From Armatimonadetes bacterium DC (lineage in GTDB: Bacteria > Armatimonadota > Fimbriimonadia > Fimbriimonadales > GBS-DC): a DNA stretch of 64,000 nucleotides. Location: the NCBI GenBank assembly GCA_001442985.1, contig LDYB01000019.1, forward strand, positions 310,001 to 374,000. Direction: 5' to 3'. A model generated the notes under the pieces. It was given only the letters and a program-made list of their open reading frames with translations. It was not told the DNA's origin and made no database searches. Of this stretch, positions 51,483 to 59,627 are shown one piece after another. The position numbers and the translations under genes are program-made. Every line of letters begins with the position of its first letter. Position 1 is the first letter of the stretch.

Positions 51483-51488
51483 ATTGTA
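51483..51488 (-). promoter_or_regulatory. Leaderless-type -10 box for the S41-S41-rpiB-hflX operon
   Basis: GGGATACAAT on the minus strand ends five bases before ATG 51477. Confidence 0.6.
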
Positions 51489-51502
51489 TCCCAAACGGCG
51501 TC

Positions 51503-51676
51503 TTATCGATATGCCTCCTGTGGCACAGTTTCGGCGAGTTGGGCAATCTTCTGTATCGCTCCCCCAATAATACCGTGAATCCATCTGTCCAGTTCCGCCC
51601 CGATGTCCTGCCTCCAGCAGGCGCGGGGTGAGCCACCCCCTACATACCCCGTTGTCCCCAGCACCAGCACACGCAT
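51503..51676 (-). pseudogene. Remnant of an NAD(P)-binding epimerase-like gene
   Basis: From ATG 51676 the frame begins MRVLVLGTTGYVGG, a textbook Rossmann start of nucleoside-sugar epimerases. A frameshift is then needed to keep the expected WLTPRLLEAGH helix. In the original frame it stops at 51503 after 57 residues. A TATCCT box six bases before the ATG (51683-51688) looks intact. Only the first beta-alpha unit survives. Confidence 0.45.
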
Positions 51677-51729
51677 AGAAATAGGATACCCAGAACAATT
51701 CCCCCGCCCCTGCGTCTATAGCCATCGGG

Positions 51730-51735
51730 TATCCT
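51730..51735 (+). promoter_or_regulatory. -10-like box for the efflux adaptor gene
   Basis: TCGGGTATCCT is followed by GGAAGGG and ATG 51753, a leader of about 11 bases. Confidence 0.45.
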
Positions 51736-51752
51736 ATGGAAGGGTCAAAGCT

Positions 51753-53477
51753 ATGAAAAGGCGCGTTGTGGTGATTGTGGCAATCGTTGTTGCCGTCGCA
51801 GCGGTTTTCTGGTGGCGCGGACGCGCCAATCAGGAAACTCAGAATAACCAGCCCGAATTCCGCACTGCCGAAGTAACCCGCGAGGATGTGGTGCGAACCA
51901 TTAATGCGACGGGCGTTTTGCGAACCTACAATATCGTCGATGTGAAATCCAAAGCGGGGGGCATCGTCAGCGAGCTGCTGGTGGATGTGGGCGATGTCGT
52001 GCAAAAAGGGCAGCTGCTGGCGCGAATTGACCCCGCCGATACACTTGCGGTTTATAATCAGGCAAAAGCCGACCTCGAAGCCGCGAACGCCCGTATCGAG
52101 CAGGCAGAGGAGAGCCTGCGTCTTCAGCGCGAGCAGAGCGAGTTAGCGTTGCGCCAGGCAGAGGCGAACCTGGAAGCGGCACGCGCACGGCTCCAGCAAG
52201 CCGAAGAACGCGCACGCATCCAGCCGACCCTCACCGAATCGCAGATTCAGTCCGCACGCACCGCGCTGGAAACTGCCCGTAAGAATCTGGAGCAGCTGGA
52301 GAAAGTTACCATCCCGCAGGAGCGTGCGCAGGCGCAAGCGAATTACAACGCCGCCCGCCAGCAGGTGGAAACCGCCCAGCGCAACTATGAACGCCTGCAG
52401 TCGCTCCTGCAGAAAGGGTTCGTCTCCCAGCAACAGGTGGATAATGCGCTGGCGCAGCTGGAAAATGCCCGAAGCCAGCTCGTCGCGGCGGAAAAACGCC
52501 TTCAGACCCTTGAGGCGGATATCCAGACACGGTTAGAGACAGCACGCGCTCGCGTTCAGGAAGCGGAAGCGAACCTGAGATCGGCGGAAGCCAACCGCGC
52601 TCAGGTGGAGCTGGTCAAGCAGGCGCTGGAAGAGGCACGCTCGCAGTATCGTCAGGCGCAGGTTGCCTTAGAACAGGCGCGCGCGAACCTCCGGCAGATT
52701 CGCCTGCGTGAGGCGGATATCGCCGCGGCAAAAGCCCAGCGCGCCCGCGCCGACGCCCAGCTCTATAACGCCAAAGTCCAGCTGGATAGCACGACCATCA
52801 CCGCACCCCTCAGCGGCGTCGTGATTGCCCGGTTTGTGGAGCGTGGTACAATTGTGCCCCCAGGCACCTCGCTCTTCTCGCAGGGCAACACCCTTCTGCA
52901 AATAGCCGATACCTCGCGCATGTATGTGGAGGTCTCGGTAGACGAAGCCGATATTGGGAATGTCAAAATCGGTCAGCCCGTCACCATTCGGATTGACGCC
53001 TACCCGCGCGAAAAATTCCGCGGCAAGGTGAGTCGCATAGACCCGCAGGCAGTCGTGGAACAAAATGTAACGGTGGTGAAAGTGCGCGTGGAGATCGAAA
53101 AGCCCGACCCGCGTCTCAAGCCGGGCTTAAACGCTTCGTGCGAATTTCTGGTTGCCCGCAAGGAGGATGTCCTTGCTGTCCCCAACGAGGCGGTCAACGA
53201 ATCGCCGGAGGGCGCTTATGTGGAGGTTATGGTCAACGGGCGTCCGCAGCGCCGTGCTGTGAAAGTCGGGGTGCAGGGCAACGAGAAGACCGAAATTATT
53301 GATGGTCTGCGTGAGGGCGAAGTCGTGGTTACTGGGCGCATCTTCACTCAGCAGGATGAAGGACCTGGCTCGCCGTTCGGGCGTCCGTTTGGACCGCGCA
53401 TGGGTGGCTCGCAGCGTCCGGGCGCAGGCGGTGGTGGTGGCGCTGGCATGCGCGGCGGAGGCGGGGGAGGGCGCTAA
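51753..53477 (+). CDS. RND/MacA-type periplasmic adaptor (HlyD family)
   Basis: The 574-residue membrane-fusion protein has a membrane anchor (about 4-20), first half-lipoyl (NIVDVKSKAGGIVSELLVDV), and an unusually long Ala/Glu/Gln-rich coiled-coil hairpin (about 105-335). The second lipoyl half follows (STTITAPLSGVVIARFVERG), then the beta-barrel (IGQPVTIRIDAYPREKFRGK) and membrane-proximal domain. It finishes in a Gly/Arg/Pro-rich tail (from about 540). Such proteins bridge an inner-membrane pump to an outer-membrane tunnel. No permease, ATPase or TolC-like gene is adjacent. ATG 51753 follows GGAAGGG. Confidence 0.9.
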   Translation: MKRRVVVIVAIVVAVAAVFWWRGRANQETQNNQPEFRTAEVTREDVVRTINATGVLRTYNIVDVKSKAGGIVSELLVDVGDVVQKGQLLARIDPADTLAVYNQAKADLEAANARIEQAEESLRLQREQSELALRQAEANLEAARARLQQAEERARIQPTLTESQIQSARTALETARKNLEQLEKVTIPQERAQAQANYNAARQQVETAQRNYERLQSLLQKGFVSQQQVDNALAQLENARSQLVAAEKRLQTLEADIQTRLETARARVQEAEANLRSAEANRAQVELVKQALEEARSQYRQAQVALEQARANLRQIRLREADIAAAKAQRARADAQLYNAKVQLDSTTITAPLSGVVIARFVERGTIVPPGTSLFSQGNTLLQIADTSRMYVEVSVDEADIGNVKIGQPVTIRIDAYPREKFRGKVSRIDPQAVVEQNVTVVKVRVEIEKPDPRLKPGLNASCEFLVARKEDVLAVPNEAVNESPEGAYVEVMVNGRPQRRAVKVGVQGNEKTEIIDGLREGEVVVTGRIFTQQDEGPGSPFGRPFGPRMGGSQRPGAGGGGGAGMRGGGGGGR

Positions 53478-54907
53478 AAACCCAGCCCCCAGCGTGCCAG
53501 AGTCAGCGTAATCAGCGTGGTGAGCGCGATACAATATAAATTGAGCGCCAGCCCTGCACGCGCCATCTCGTGAACCCGAATTTCGCCCGAAGCAAAAACG
53601 ATTGCGTTCGGCGGCGTGGCAACAGGCAGCATAAACGCCGCTGACGCGCCTACCGCCGTTGGAATCGTGAGCAGGCGGGGGTCTAACCCCAAGCCCACCG
53701 CCACTGCCGATACCACAGGCAAAAAAGTAGCCGTTACGGCGGTATTGGAGGTCAACTCCGTCAGAAAGATGACCAGAGTTGCAACGCCCAGTGTCAGCAC
53801 CCACGGGCTAACTGCTCCCAGCGCCTCCACGCTGGAGCCAATTGCCTTTGCCAAGCCTGTGCTTTCAAAGGCGCTCGCCAGCGCCAGCCCCCCGCCGAAT
53901 AGCAGAAGCACGCCCCACGGGATTTGCTCCGCCGTGCGCCAGTCCAGAATGGCGCGTCCCTTGCCTGCTGGCAACACGAACAACAAAAGCGCCCCTGCAA
54001 TCGCAACCGTGCTGTCGGAAATGGGCAAACCCGTCCATTCCGCCAGCTTCGCCCGAAACAACCAGCCGAACACCACCAGCCCGAAAACGGTCAGAACCCC
54101 CTTCTCCGCCCGGCTAAGAGGGGTTGTGGTTGTCTCTGCCCACTGAACGCGCAACTCCCGGAACGCTCCTCCATGGTCTCCCAGCCCACGGGTGAGCCAG
54201 AACCATGTGAAGGGGAGCATCAATCCCACAAACGGCAAACCGATCCAGAGCCAGTCCAGCATCGTGAGCGTGTAGCCGTAGTTTTCCTTGAGGAAGCCCG
54301 CGAGCAGGGCATTCGGGGCAGTGCCGATTAGAGTACCCACACCGCCAATAGACGAAGCATAGGCGATGCCCAGCATCAGCGCCACATTGAAGCCTCGCGC
54401 TTCCTCGCCCCCCACTCCCTGACGCAGGGTTTGCAGAATCGGCAAGCTCACAGCGTACATCATCATCGCCGTGGAGGTGTTGTTGACCCACATCGAGATA
54501 AATGCCGTGGCGAGCATAAAGCCCCCGATCAGCCCCTTTGGAGTATGCCCCAGTCGCTGGATAATCCAGAAGGCAATCCGCTGGTGCAAGCCGCTCTCCT
54601 GCATCCCCTGCGCAATGATGAAACCGCCCAGAAACAAAAAGATGATGGGGTCTGCGTAGCGCGAGGCGGTGGCTTTCTCCTCCATAATCCCTGTGAGGGG
54701 CATCCACACCAGCGGGATAAGCGCCGTGGCAGGGATGGGAATACACTCGGTGAACCACCACAGCGCCATCCACACCGCCAGCCCCAGCGTCTGCCACGCC
54801 GATTGGGAAACGCCATGCAAGGGGGAAGGTGTCAACACCGTGAGAAACGCGAAGAGCGGTCCCAAAACCATCGCCGCCCCGCGCAGCCAGCGAAGCCATG
54901 CCTTCAT
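53474..54907 (-). CDS. DASS-family Na+-coupled anion/dicarboxylate transporter (SLC13-like)
   Basis: The 477-residue transporter has 11-12 predicted helices. Family motifs are ALWWFTECIPIPATALIPLV, the SNT signatures FISMWVNNTSTAMMMYAV (first) and ELTSNTAVTATFLPVV (second), IGTAPNALLAGF, and near the end LPVATPPNAIVFASG. Those SNT motifs bind Na+ and the substrate carboxylate in VcINDY. The substrate could be a C4-dicarboxylate, citrate or sulfate. It begins 38 bases after cdsA on the same strand and is probably the last gene of nfeD-cdsA-DASS. It converges with the adaptor gene, overlapping by four bases. Confidence 0.9.
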   Translation of the reverse strand: MKAWLRWLRGAAMVLGPLFAFLTVLTPSPLHGVSQSAWQTLGLAVWMALWWFTECIPIPATALIPLVWMPLTGIMEEKATASRYADPIIFLFLGGFIIAQGMQESGLHQRIAFWIIQRLGHTPKGLIGGFMLATAFISMWVNNTSTAMMMYAVSLPILQTLRQGVGGEEARGFNVALMLGIAYASSIGGVGTLIGTAPNALLAGFLKENYGYTLTMLDWLWIGLPFVGLMLPFTWFWLTRGLGDHGGAFRELRVQWAETTTTPLSRAEKGVLTVFGLVVFGWLFRAKLAEWTGLPISDSTVAIAGALLLFVLPAGKGRAILDWRTAEQIPWGVLLLFGGGLALASAFESTGLAKAIGSSVEALGAVSPWVLTLGVATLVIFLTELTSNTAVTATFLPVVSAVAVGLGLDPRLLTIPTAVGASAAFMLPVATPPNAIVFASGEIRVHEMARAGLALNLYCIALTTLITLTLARWGLGF

Positions 54908-54945
54908 CGGGGAAGTGAATTCTCTTTCAGAACTGTCTTTTCCTG

Positions 54946-55782
54946 CTACACCCAGTACGCCACAACCCACCACACAAACGGCGCACTGAACAACAGGCTA
55001 TCAAACCGATCCAGAACGCCCCCATGCCCTGGCAGAATCCCCCCAAAATCTTTGACGCCGACTGCCCGCTTGAGCGCCGACTCAAACAAATCCCCCAGCT
55101 GCCCCAGCACCCCCACGCCCAACCCTGTGGCTATGGCTACAGGAGCCGAAACCCCTACTGCCAGCCCCACGCCGTAGCCCACCAGTGCGCAAAGTATAAG
55201 ATTTGCAACAGAACCCTCTACTGTTTTAGCTGGGCTAATAGAAGGTGCAATTTTTCGCTTCCCTATGAGCTTTCCGGCAAAGTAGGCGCCCGAATCACCC
55301 GTCCAGAGCATCGCCATCAGCCATACGACCCACAACACTCCCTGCTCTATGGGGAGTTCATACATCGTTTGGGGAGTGAAATCGTTTCGTAAGCGTACCG
55401 CGAAGCTCATCAGCCAGCCGATGTAGAGCGCCCCAAACAGCGCATAACTCAGGTTCGGCACTATTGGCGCTACGCCCTGACGCCACGCCCGCGCCAGCTC
55501 CCACAGAAAACTCGCCCCCAGCACAGGAAGCAGGCTCTCATGAAGCGCCATATCGGGAAACAGGCGCGTCAAGAGCGGCAAGCTTGCCCCCCACACCAGC
55601 AAAACTGGATTAAGGTGATAGCGATGTCCCTCTCTCTCACTATACACACTGCGAAATTCCAGAATGCCCACTCCAGCCAGCAGCGAACACACCCCAGCGA
55701 AAAGCCATCCGCCCGGCGCCCACAGCGCAACCAGAAACAGCGGAATCCCCACAACGGCGGTCAAGACACGGGTGCGTAGCAT
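54946..55782 (-). CDS. cdsA: Phosphatidate cytidylyltransferase
   Basis: The 278-residue membrane enzyme makes CDP-diacylglycerol, the precursor of most bacterial phospholipids. About seven helices are visible, with the CdsA pattern WTGDSGAYFAGKLIGKRKIA (Mg2+-binding Asp), SISPAKTVEGSVANL and the C-terminal signature KRAVGVKDFGGILPGHGG. It starts directly at the nfeD stop, so the two are co-transcribed. No uppS or dxr neighbour is present, unlike the common bamA-side cluster. Confidence 0.95.
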   Translation of the reverse strand: MLRTRVLTAVVGIPLFLVALWAPGGWLFAGVCSLLAGVGILEFRSVYSEREGHRYHLNPVLLVWGASLPLLTRLFPDMALHESLLPVLGASFLWELARAWRQGVAPIVPNLSYALFGALYIGWLMSFAVRLRNDFTPQTMYELPIEQGVLWVVWLMAMLWTGDSGAYFAGKLIGKRKIAPSISPAKTVEGSVANLILCALVGYGVGLAVGVSAPVAIATGLGVGVLGQLGDLFESALKRAVGVKDFGGILPGHGGVLDRFDSLLFSAPFVWWVVAYWV

Positions 55783-57138
55783 CTATGCGTTTCCGTCCTC
55801 CTGACGCGCCGCAGGCACAGGCGATGCCCCTCCTATGGAAGGCGCCCAGCGCACATACAGCGTCAACCCCTCTACACGCTCCACCTGAACCGACTCGCCT
55901 TCTTCAATAGGAGGGTCTTGCGCTATCGCACGCCAGAGCGTGCCATCCACAAAAACCAGCCCTTCGGGATCCAGCCGCTTGCGCACGCGCCCAATCATGC
56001 CAATCAACCGCTCCTGACCGCTCACCTTCCTGCGAAACTGCGCCCGCACGCCCGAATAGGTGATGAACAAAAAGAACCCCGCCGTCAGCACCGTCATCGT
56101 GCCAATCAACCAGAGACTCACCCGCATTACAGGGGAGTCGGACTGGAACAGAATGATGGAGCCAATCAAAAACGACACAATCGCGCCGAAGGTGAGCGCG
56201 CCATGCGTGGGGGTGAACAAATCGGCGACAAACAGCGCGAACGCCACCAGAATCAACGCCACCCCCAGCGCATTTACAGGCAACACCGACATCGCGTACA
56301 GCGCCAGCAGCAGGCTAATCAGTCCAATCACGCCCGGAAAGGTCGCGCCAGGGTTCTGGAGTTCCGCAATTAGCCCGTAAAACGCCAGCAGGAACAGAAA
56401 GTAAAACACATTCGGATGAGCAATAAACATCAACAGCGTTTCGCGCCATGTTTTGGGGATTTCCTGAAACGGCGCGTCTTTTGTACGCAGGGTGAGCGTC
56501 TTGCCGTTTGCCAGCGTGATTTTGCGCCCGTTCATTTTGTTAAGCAGGTCAGCGGGGGTTGTGGCGATAAGGTCAATCACCTTAAGCTTCAGCGCGTCGG
56601 TTTCAGGAATGGAGGCGGCTTCTGTAACGGCTTTGACCACCCACTCCTCGTTGCGCCCGCGCTGGCGGGCAATCGTCTTGGCGAAGGCAACCGTGTCGTT
56701 TACGACTTTTTTGCGCATATCCTCGCCGATGTCTTCCCCGCTGCCGCTCACAGGGGTTGCCGCGCCGATATTCGTGCCGGGTGCCATCGCCGCCACATGG
56801 GCAGAAATCGTGATGAACACACCCGCAGACCCTGCCCGCGCACCTGATGGATACACGAAGACCGCTGTCGGGATGGGGCTATTCAACAGGGCGCTTGCAA
56901 TATCGCGTGTCGCCTGCAGCTCGCCCCCTGGCGTATCCAGCAACACGACAAACGCCGCCGCGTTCCGCGCAGAGGCTTCCTGAAGCGCCCGAATCAGATA
57001 ATCCGCCGAAGCGCGATGCACAATCTCTTTGAACTGGATGTAGTACACCACTCCCGATGGGGCATCTGCGAAGGCTACCCCCAGCCCCCACATCAGCCAG
57101 AGCCATCCCAGCCACCACAAGCGCTTCATTGGTCTCAC
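55783..57138 (-). CDS. nfeD: Long-form NfeD-type membrane-bound ClpP-class protease
   Basis: The 451-residue protein has a signal peptide, a ClpP-like serine protease domain (VVLLDTPGGELQATRDIASA; catalytic Ser in GARAGSAGVFITISAHVAAM; Lys in EDMRKKVVND), four to five membrane helices, and a C-terminal OB-fold NfeD domain (IGMIGRVRKRLDPEGLVFVD). In archaea the homologue cleaves stomatin. A stomatin/SPFH gene, the usual neighbour, is not seen here. GTG 57138 sits eight bases after a GGGTACAAT box; ATG 57129 is the alternative start. Confidence 0.92.
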   Translation of the reverse strand: MRPMKRLWWLGWLWLMWGLGVAFADAPSGVVYYIQFKEIVHRASADYLIRALQEASARNAAAFVVLLDTPGGELQATRDIASALLNSPIPTAVFVYPSGARAGSAGVFITISAHVAAMAPGTNIGAATPVSGSGEDIGEDMRKKVVNDTVAFAKTIARQRGRNEEWVVKAVTEAASIPETDALKLKVIDLIATTPADLLNKMNGRKITLANGKTLTLRTKDAPFQEIPKTWRETLLMFIAHPNVFYFLFLLAFYGLIAELQNPGATFPGVIGLISLLLALYAMSVLPVNALGVALILVAFALFVADLFTPTHGALTFGAIVSFLIGSIILFQSDSPVMRVSLWLIGTMTVLTAGFFLFITYSGVRAQFRRKVSGQERLIGMIGRVRKRLDPEGLVFVDGTLWRAIAQDPPIEEGESVQVERVEGLTLYVRWAPSIGGASPVPAARQEDGNA

Positions 57139-57146
57139 CAGAGGGA

Positions 57147-57152
57147 ATTGTA
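57147..57152 (-). promoter_or_regulatory. Leaderless-type -10 box for nfeD-cdsA
   Basis: ACGGGTACAAT on the minus strand ends eight bases before GTG 57138. Confidence 0.55.
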
Positions 57153-57191
57153 CCCGTCTTGAGTTTCCTCTCTAACTACTTCTGCAGGCGG

Positions 57192-57197
57192 TATACT
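57192..57197 (+). promoter_or_regulatory. -10 box for the polysaccharide locus
   Basis: GCGGTATACT ends 13 bases before ATG 57211, predicting a leader of about seven bases without a ribosome-binding site. Confidence 0.5.
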
Positions 57198-57210
57198 TCT
57201 TTGCGCAAGC

Positions 57211-58503
57211 ATGCGCTGGGAGAGATTTCGCCTGGGAGAGGCTCTGCGTTCGCGTCCTGCGCTTCGCCACATCAGCGAGCTGATGCTGGGCGCACTAATA
57301 GGGCAAGCTATCCTCTTCGTAACCGCGCCCTTGCTGACTCGTCTCTATACTCCTTCCGAATACGGGGTGCTGGCGAGCTATAGCGCCCTGGTGGTCATTC
57401 TTAGCGTGGTAGTGACCCTGCGTTACGAACTGGCGATTTTGCTACCAGCAGACCATGAGGAGGCTGAGCGCCTTGCCTCAGTGTCGTTGATAGGAGTGGT
57501 ATTCCTCTCGCTGCTGGCGGGCGTGGTCTTGTGGGGGCTCGCGCATGGCTTGAATCTTGCTTTCCTGCAAAATGTGAAGCCCTATCTGGGGTGGCTAACA
57601 GTGGGGATTGCCCTGTATGGGGCATCGCAAATTCTCTCTTTTCGGCGAACTCGCCTTCAGCAGTTCCGGGCACAAGCGTATAGCCGGTGGTTGCTCGCGC
57701 TCGCGTATGTGCTGACCCAGATCGTTGGGGGCTTACAAAAGCTTGGCGCGTTAGGGCTGATACTGGGTCAAGTGGTGGGTCAGCTGGTTGCGTTGCTGGT
57801 ATTGGGCTGGCGATGGCGTCCTGATGTAGGAGCGTGGCGCTCAGCGTCTTCTCTGCTCAGGCGCTACTGGCAGTTCCCTGCCTATAGTGTGCCTGCCGCT
57901 CTTCTGAACACCCTGAGCCAGCAACTGCCCTTGCTGTTGACAGCAAGCCTTTACTCTTTGAAAGAGGCAGGCTGGCTCGCCTTGGGACTGCGCCTGATTG
58001 GAACCCCTGTTGATCTGGCAGGCGCCTCCATCGGGCAGGTCTATCTGGGGCGTGCAGCAGAATACAGCCGCCGTTCCCCAGAAGAATTACGCGCGCTGGT
58101 GTGGCGTACCCTAAGGGCGCTTTTTATGATTGGCATTCTGCCTACCTTACTGCTGATGGCATTTGCGCCTCCTGTGTTCGCTTTCGTGTTCGGTTCCGAA
58201 TGGCGCATGACAGGGGAGTATCTGCAGATTCTGATGCCTCTTTTTTTATTGCGATTAACAATTGCTCCTATAGACAGAACACTGATAGTTGTTAATCGCC
58301 TGCCTACTCACCTTTTATGGGAGGCAATACGGACTGCATTAGTAACTGCCAGCATTGTGTTTCCTGCGTACCTGGGGTGGCCTTTTCAGGCAGCACTTGT
58401 GGGGTATACTACTGTGAGCGGTCTGAGTCTGGTTCTGCTGATTCTACTGATAATGTATTACCTTTCGTCGAGCAAAACTATATGTGACAACAGCCACACC
58501 TGA
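57211..58503 (+). CDS. Wzx-type polysaccharide flippase
   Basis: The 430-residue protein of the MATE/MVF-like exporter family has about 12 predicted helices. It begins cytoplasmic and basic, then LMLGALIGQAILFVTAPLLT, RLYTPSEYGVLASYSALVVI (the typical Wzx start 'LYTPSEYG'), and YELAILLPADHEEAERL. The family flips lipid-linked sugar repeat units to the periplasmic face. It is the first gene of the polysaccharide locus. The 3' part (about 58.2-58.5 kb) is richer in A/T than the 5' part. Confidence 0.88.
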   Translation: MRWERFRLGEALRSRPALRHISELMLGALIGQAILFVTAPLLTRLYTPSEYGVLASYSALVVILSVVVTLRYELAILLPADHEEAERLASVSLIGVVFLSLLAGVVLWGLAHGLNLAFLQNVKPYLGWLTVGIALYGASQILSFRRTRLQQFRAQAYSRWLLALAYVLTQIVGGLQKLGALGLILGQVVGQLVALLVLGWRWRPDVGAWRSASSLLRRYWQFPAYSVPAALLNTLSQQLPLLLTASLYSLKEAGWLALGLRLIGTPVDLAGASIGQVYLGRAAEYSRRSPEELRALVWRTLRALFMIGILPTLLLMAFAPPVFAFVFGSEWRMTGEYLQILMPLFLLRLTIAPIDRTLIVVNRLPTHLLWEAIRTALVTASIVFPAYLGWPFQAALVGYTTVSGLSLVLLILLIMYYLSSSKTICDNSHT

Positions 58504-58505
58504 CC

Positions 58506-59627
58506 ATGATCATGAGCGAGGTTGCCGCGCCGAAGGATAATCTGATAGCCTTATTCGTACCTTCTCTTCGCAGCGGGGGCGCTGAGCGTGTAATGCTCCT
58601 GCTGGCTCAAGGTTTTGCTCAGCGGGGTATTGCCGTTGATCTGGTACTGGCAAAAGCTGAGGGCGCCTATCTCAAGCAGGTACCCCACGAAGTGCGCATG
58701 CTGAACCTCGAGGCATCTCGGGTGCTGGGGAGCCTTCCCCGGTTGATCCGCTATCTGAGGCGCAGGCGCCCTTCCGCCCTCCTCTCTGCCCTCGATCATG
58801 CAAACATCATAGCAATTCTTGCCCAGCGAATTGCTCGAACACCCACCAGAGTGGTCGTGAGCGTGCATAGCATGACGAGCGTTGCACTCAAGGAATCCCC
58901 ACTGGCGCGCGCTCGCTGGATTCCGTTTCTGGCACGCTTGCTTTTCCCCTTAGCCGATAAGATCGTTGCCGTTTCTACAGGCGTAGCGGAAGACATTTCA
59001 CAACTGTACTGCCTTCGTGGGAACCAGGTGGAGGTCATATACAACCCCGTTGTAACACCAGATCTTCTCAATCTAGCGCTGCAGCCTTTGAGTCACCCAT
59101 GGTTTGCTGAGGGTCAACCTCCTGTGATTCTTGGAGCAGGACGTCTTGCTGCACCCAAAGATTTCCACACCCTAATCCATGCCTTTGCCCGCGTGCGCCA
59201 GCAACGCCCAGCACGTCTGATTATTCTGGGCGAGGGAGAAGAACGCCCTGTCTTAGAGTCGCTGATCAGGCAACTGGGAATAGAACGGGATGCTGCCTTG
59301 CTCGGCTTCGTGGACAATCCGTTCGCATACATGAAGCGTGCAGCGGTGTTCGTGTTATCATCGCGTTGGGAGGCATTTGGGAATGTATTGGTGGAAGCGA
59401 TGGCGTGCGGTACGCCTGTTGTCTCAACAGACTGTCCCTACGGTCCACGCGAGATTCTGGAGGGCGGGAAATGGGGTAAACTGGTACCAGTAGGTGACCC
59501 GGACAAGCTGGCAGAGGCGCTTCTGGAAACGCTGGACAGCCGCCCTGCGTATGACCCTTCCGTTCGTGCAAGGGACTTTTCGCTGGAGCGGGCAGTGGAG
59601 GCTTACCTGAATGTTCTCGGCTTATAG
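58506..59627 (+). CDS. GT4-family glycosyltransferase (EPS locus)
   Basis: The 373-residue GT-B enzyme begins IALFVPSLRSGGAERVMLLL, the acceptor-side glycine-rich motif. It then has VVVSVHSMTSVALKE, the donor-side PVILGAGRLAAPKDFHTLIH, and the catalytic EX7E region FVLSSRWEAFGNVLVEAMAC with TDCPYGPREIL. It should add one sugar to the lipid-linked repeat unit. Two bases separate it from wzx, and its end overlaps the polymerase gene by 17 bases. Confidence 0.92.
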   Translation: MIMSEVAAPKDNLIALFVPSLRSGGAERVMLLLAQGFAQRGIAVDLVLAKAEGAYLKQVPHEVRMLNLEASRVLGSLPRLIRYLRRRRPSALLSALDHANIIAILAQRIARTPTRVVVSVHSMTSVALKESPLARARWIPFLARLLFPLADKIVAVSTGVAEDISQLYCLRGNQVEVIYNPVVTPDLLNLALQPLSHPWFAEGQPPVILGAGRLAAPKDFHTLIHAFARVRQQRPARLIILGEGEERPVLESLIRQLGIERDAALLGFVDNPFAYMKRAAVFVLSSRWEAFGNVLVEAMACGTPVVSTDCPYGPREILEGGKWGKLVPVGDPDKLAEALLETLDSRPAYDPSVRARDFSLERAVEAYLNVLGL

